A stretch of DNA of 8,693 nt, taken from positions 1 through 8,693 of the forward strand of contig JAISIU010000191.1 of NCBI GenBank assembly GCA_031261885.1, given 5' to 3'. The translations under genes and the position numbers were made by a program. This stretch comes from Bifidobacteriaceae bacterium (GTDB lineage Bacteria; Actinomycetota; Actinomycetes; Actinomycetales; WQXJ01). Below, piece after piece: positions 6,500-8,693 of this stretch (position 1 is its first letter; every line of letters starts with the position of its first letter). The notes beneath the pieces were generated by a model, which did no database searches, was not told where the DNA came from, and was given only the letters and a program-made list of their open reading frames with translations.

Positions 6500-6707
6500 C
6501 CGGCGGCCCGGGCGAGTGGTGAAAAATGCCCCGAAAACTACGGCGCCATGTCAGCGAGACGCCGGCGGCGACTGCCGCGGGCGATTCCGCGATGGGTGTT
6601 CACGCAGCGCAGAAAGGGCAGGCCGGCGGCTGCAATTTGGGTGGTTTGGGCGCGAAGGGGCGCGGATCGAGGCTTTTTTTGTCAGTGGTCTTGGGAACGA
6701 TGGCGGC

Positions 6708-8435
6708 ATGACGTTGTTGGGAGGCCCAGAACGCGGGCAGCACACGGGCGGGGCGGTCGATGGCGCCGCCCGTGCCGGCGCGGCGTTGCGCGGCCTCGCG
6801 GCGGGCGGCGGGCGCGGCTGGGAATGCCTGCGAACGCTGGAAGGCCTCATGGACCAGCTGGACCAGCTCTCGCGCGGCGACCTCAACCAACTTGCCGCAC
6901 TGCTCACCCAGGTGGCCAACCGGACCAACGGGCTCGCCAGCCGCGTCGCCGCCCACCTGCTCGACACCTGTGACGAACACGCCGGGCCCACCGGAAGGAA
7001 GGCCGCGGCACGCGAACTCGCGGCCGTCACGGGCACCAGCCTCAAAGAGGCACAGCGGTCCGCGGAGGTCGGGGCCGCGGCACAGACATCCCCGGAGCTG
7101 CGGCAGGAACTGGACAAGGGGACGCTGTCAGGCCCCAAGGCGGCGGCCCTCATTGACGGCTGCGACGGGCTCAACGAGGCCAACCGCACGCTGGTACTGA
7201 GCAAGGCAGCCGCCAGCGTACGCCACGGCTCGGCCTGGCAGGCCCGCCAGTTCACACGCCACCTGGCCAACCAAGCGGACCCCGCCGTGACCGAAACCCG
7301 CCGGCGGTCCGCCTTCGACAAACGCACGGTCTTCGTGGAGGCCGGCGAGGACGGCATGAGCCTGCTCAAGGCCCGGCTGCGCGACCTCGATGTTCACGCG
7401 ATCATGAGCCGCTTGGACCGGGCCGCCAAGGCGGCCCCCGCGAGCGACGCCCGGACCTTCAACCAGCGCCAGGCCGACATCTTGCGCGACCAACTGCTCG
7501 CGCTGGCTCCGGCGGATGCCCCGCTTCTGGTCCCGGCGGCTGACGAATCAGCGCCGCGACCGGCCTCGGGCAGGCGGGGCAGCGGCGGGGAGATGCTCAT
7601 CGTGGCACCGGACGCCGCAGTGTGTTCCGGCACCGGGCCACATCCGTCTCCGTGCCCGCCGGGCTGGATTGTCGGGAAGCCTGGCGGGCAGGTGGCGCCG
7701 CAAGAGGTCAGGCGCCTGGTCGCCGAACAGGGCAGCCATCCCATCACGGTTGACCCCGAGAGCGGCCGTTTAATCGCCGTGGCGCCGCGCGCCACCAAGA
7801 CACCGGGCAATGCCGCAACACCCGGCACACAGCAGGCGCCGCGCACGGCCGGGGAACCGAACAGGCCCGTGAGAGCCGCGGCCACGCCCGGCGCCGGGAC
7901 CGCCGCCGGGACCAGCGCCGGTATCGACGCCAAGGGACCCGCCGGTTCAGGCGCCGAAGGGCTCTGGACTGGGACGCCAGAAGGCGCGAACGCCCCCCAC
8001 ACGTGGATGAGTGAGACGCTGGCCAGCGACACGTACATCCCGTCGCCCCTGCTCCGCACCGTCGTGATGGTCCGCGACCAGTTCTGCCGGTTCCCGGGCT
8101 GCGACGTGCCCGCCACCCGCTGCGACATCGACCACGTCAGGCGCTTCAATGGTCTGGCACCGGCGCGCGAACAGACCGTCGCCTCGAATCTTCATGTGTT
8201 GTGCCGCACGCACCACCGCGCCAAGCATCGCGATGGGTGGAAAGTCTCACGCCAGTCCACAACCGGCCAGACGGTTTGGACCTCGTGCACTGGGTCCCGG
8301 CATGTCGTGCCGGCCGCGGTCCTTCCGGCTGGTTCCACCAACCTGATCGTCACCCGAGCGCCCACCTCAGGACACCGCAAGGTACCCGACACCGGCGACC
8401 CCGGCGGCACAGCCAACGCCGACTCCCCCGGTTGA
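6708..8435 (+). CDS. DUF222-type HNH endonuclease
   Basis: The protein has 575 residues. Residues about 35-270 are an alpha-helical DUF222-like region (RTLEGLMDQLDQLSRGDLNQLAALL near 42-66, RHLANQADPAVTETRRRSAFDKRTVFV near 184-210). Residues 280-430 are Gly/Pro/Ala-rich, a long flexible linker. The HNH domain is at 446-515: zinc ligands Cys460 and Cys465 (CRFPGC), Asp475-His476 (CDIDHV), Asn494 (SNLHVLC), Cys499, His502-His503, Lys506 and Trp511. The beta-beta-alpha-metal motif is complete, so nuclease activity is likely. Proteins of this type occur in many paralogues in actinobacterial genomes; their biological role is unsettled, with mobile-element ancestry suspected. ATG at 6708 is chosen because the frame upstream runs through a T7 tract and does not look coding; the ribosome site is weak. 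No recognisable element ends or partner genes flank it. Confidence 0.88.
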   Translation: MTLLGGPERGQHTGGAVDGAARAGAALRGLAAGGGRGWECLRTLEGLMDQLDQLSRGDLNQLAALLTQVANRTNGLASRVAAHLLDTCDEHAGPTGRKAAARELAAVTGTSLKEAQRSAEVGAAAQTSPELRQELDKGTLSGPKAAALIDGCDGLNEANRTLVLSKAAASVRHGSAWQARQFTRHLANQADPAVTETRRRSAFDKRTVFVEAGEDGMSLLKARLRDLDVHAIMSRLDRAAKAAPASDARTFNQRQADILRDQLLALAPADAPLLVPAADESAPRPASGRRGSGGEMLIVAPDAAVCSGTGPHPSPCPPGWIVGKPGGQVAPQEVRRLVAEQGSHPITVDPESGRLIAVAPRATKTPGNAATPGTQQAPRTAGEPNRPVRAAATPGAGTAAGTSAGIDAKGPAGSGAEGLWTGTPEGANAPHTWMSETLASDTYIPSPLLRTVVMVRDQFCRFPGCDVPATRCDIDHVRRFNGLAPAREQTVASNLHVLCRTHHRAKHRDGWKVSRQSTTGQTVWTSCTGSRHVVPAAVLPAGSTNLIVTRAPTSGHRKVPDTGDPGGTANADSPG

Positions 8436-8501
8436 CGCAGCGCACAAACGCACTGTGCCACGGGCGCAGAGGCAATTCTCAAGCGTCTTGGTTCAAAGGA
8501 G

Positions 8502-8528
8502 GGTGCGAGGGCCCGGCCCCCGCACAAG
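8502..8528. repeat. 27-bp palindromic repeat, copy 1
   Basis: The unit starts GGTGCGAGGG and ends CGCACAAG. Its arms (8503-8513 and 8515-8525) form an 11-bp inverted repeat with one A/C mismatch around a single central base. It matches copy 2 at 25 of 27 positions. It looks like a REP-type intergenic palindrome. Confidence 0.75.
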
Positions 8529-8637
8529 CACCGCGGACCAGGGTCCGAGACGGTCGCGAAGCGACCCTCGAACGCACTCGTCCGTCTCCAGTCCACACAC
8601 TGAATGACCAGACGTTGATACGTGAAGGAGATTACGA

Positions 8638-8662
8638 GGGGGTCCGGGGGCTTGACCCCCGG
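8638..8662. repeat. Overlapping alternative inverted repeats next to repeat copy 2
   Basis: GGGGGTC (8638-8644) pairs with GACCCCC (8654-8660), and alternatively CCGGGGG (8644-8650) pairs with CCCCCGG (8656-8662). The two pairings exclude each other. They lie five bases before the second 27-bp palindrome, forming a compound G/C palindromic cluster. Confidence 0.65.
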
Positions 8663-8666
8663 CCGG

Positions 8667-8693
8667 GGTGCGGGGGCCTGGCCCCCGCACAAG
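8667..8693. repeat. 27-bp palindromic repeat, copy 2 (at window edge)
   Basis: This copy has perfect 11-bp arms, GTGCGGGGGCC (8668-8678) and GGCCCCCGCAC (8680-8690), around a central T, followed by AAG. It differs from copy 1 at two positions and lies 165 bp from it in the same orientation. The element may continue beyond the window. Confidence 0.8.

Larger units (their letters stand above)
6315..6707. other. Divergent intergenic region between adhesin and HNH nuclease genes
   Basis: No convincing gene lies in these 393 bp. Held here are the adhesin leader, two candidate minus-strand -10 boxes (TACATT at 6496-6491 and TAACCT at 6384-6379), and GATCAGG repeated at 6365-6371 and 6375-6381. ACCAAAG and GGGGCATG each occur twice between 6336 and 6420. 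There is also a GC hairpin with a T5 tract (6467-6489) and a T7 run at 6674-6680. The short frames through it are low-complexity and lack start signals. Confidence 0.55.
8436..8693. other. Non-coding tail rich in inverted repeats
   Basis: After the nuclease stop I see no supported gene in these 258 bp. A weak hairpin follows the stop, GCACA (8442-8446) with TGTGC (8454-8458), without a T-tract. GGTCGC (8552-8557) pairs with GCGACC (8561-8566) around a GAA loop, and GAGACGG (8547-8553) could alternatively pair with CCGTCTC (8582-8588). The palindromic repeats are listed separately. A minus-strand frame runs through the whole stretch to the edge, but it also overlaps the nuclease gene and mostly reads the repeats. 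Confidence 0.5.

Noticed and set aside
8192..8692. 166-codon minus-strand frame at the right edge
   Set aside because: It overlaps the HNH domain coding region antisense and otherwise reads through the palindromic repeats. A partial gene beyond the edge cannot be excluded, but there is no support for it.
8502..8693. CRISPR array from the two 27-bp repeats
   Set aside because: There are only two copies, 165 bp apart and with no regular spacers or cas genes. The repeats are full palindromes typical of REP-like elements.

Overview
This window is very GC-rich, with strong G/C preference at third codon positions, GTG as a plausible start and few AT-rich promoters. Its gene families (a DUF222-type HNH endonuclease, a thioester-domain surface protein, RmuC, methylglyoxal synthase) fit a high-GC Gram-positive actinobacterium. 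The thioester protein suggests a host-associated or surface-colonising life. I cannot resolve the genus from the sequence alone. No rRNA, tRNA, CRISPR array, transposase or phage gene was seen.

Layout from left to right. (1) Positions 1-713, minus strand: the N-terminal part of a secreted beta-propeller (NHL/streptogramin-lyase-like) protein that runs off the left edge. (2) A 296-bp divergent spacer, then 1010-2077, plus strand: an unrecognised 355-residue protein with a Pro/Ala-rich linker and a basic, charged C-terminal tail. (3) A convergent hairpin at 2099-2130, then 2204-2752, minus strand: methylglyoxal synthase (mgsA) with an unusual Gln/Pro-rich N-terminal extension. (4) 2876-4135, plus strand and divergent from mgsA: the DNA-recombination protein RmuC, carrying a low-complexity insert with an internal in-frame duplication. 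(5) A strong terminator hairpin at 4237-4276 between convergent genes, then 4329-6314, minus strand: a secreted Cys-Gln thioester (TED) adhesin with one Cna-B-like isopeptide domain, an unfamiliar C-terminal module and no LPXTG sorting signal. Its Shine-Dalgarno lies inside a small hairpin. (6) A 393-bp divergent spacer, then 6708-8435, plus strand: a DUF222/HNH nuclease. (7) 8436-8693: a non-coding tail with two copies of a 27-bp palindromic repeat and other inverted repeats.

No two adjacent genes lie in the same direction in an operon-like arrangement. Every gene is divergent from or convergent with its neighbour, so the window looks like independent transcription units rather than one pathway. 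The most interesting objects are the unanchored thioester adhesin with its possible translational control, the unknown gene at 1010-2077, and the repeat element at the right edge. I did not find a convincing new multi-gene system.
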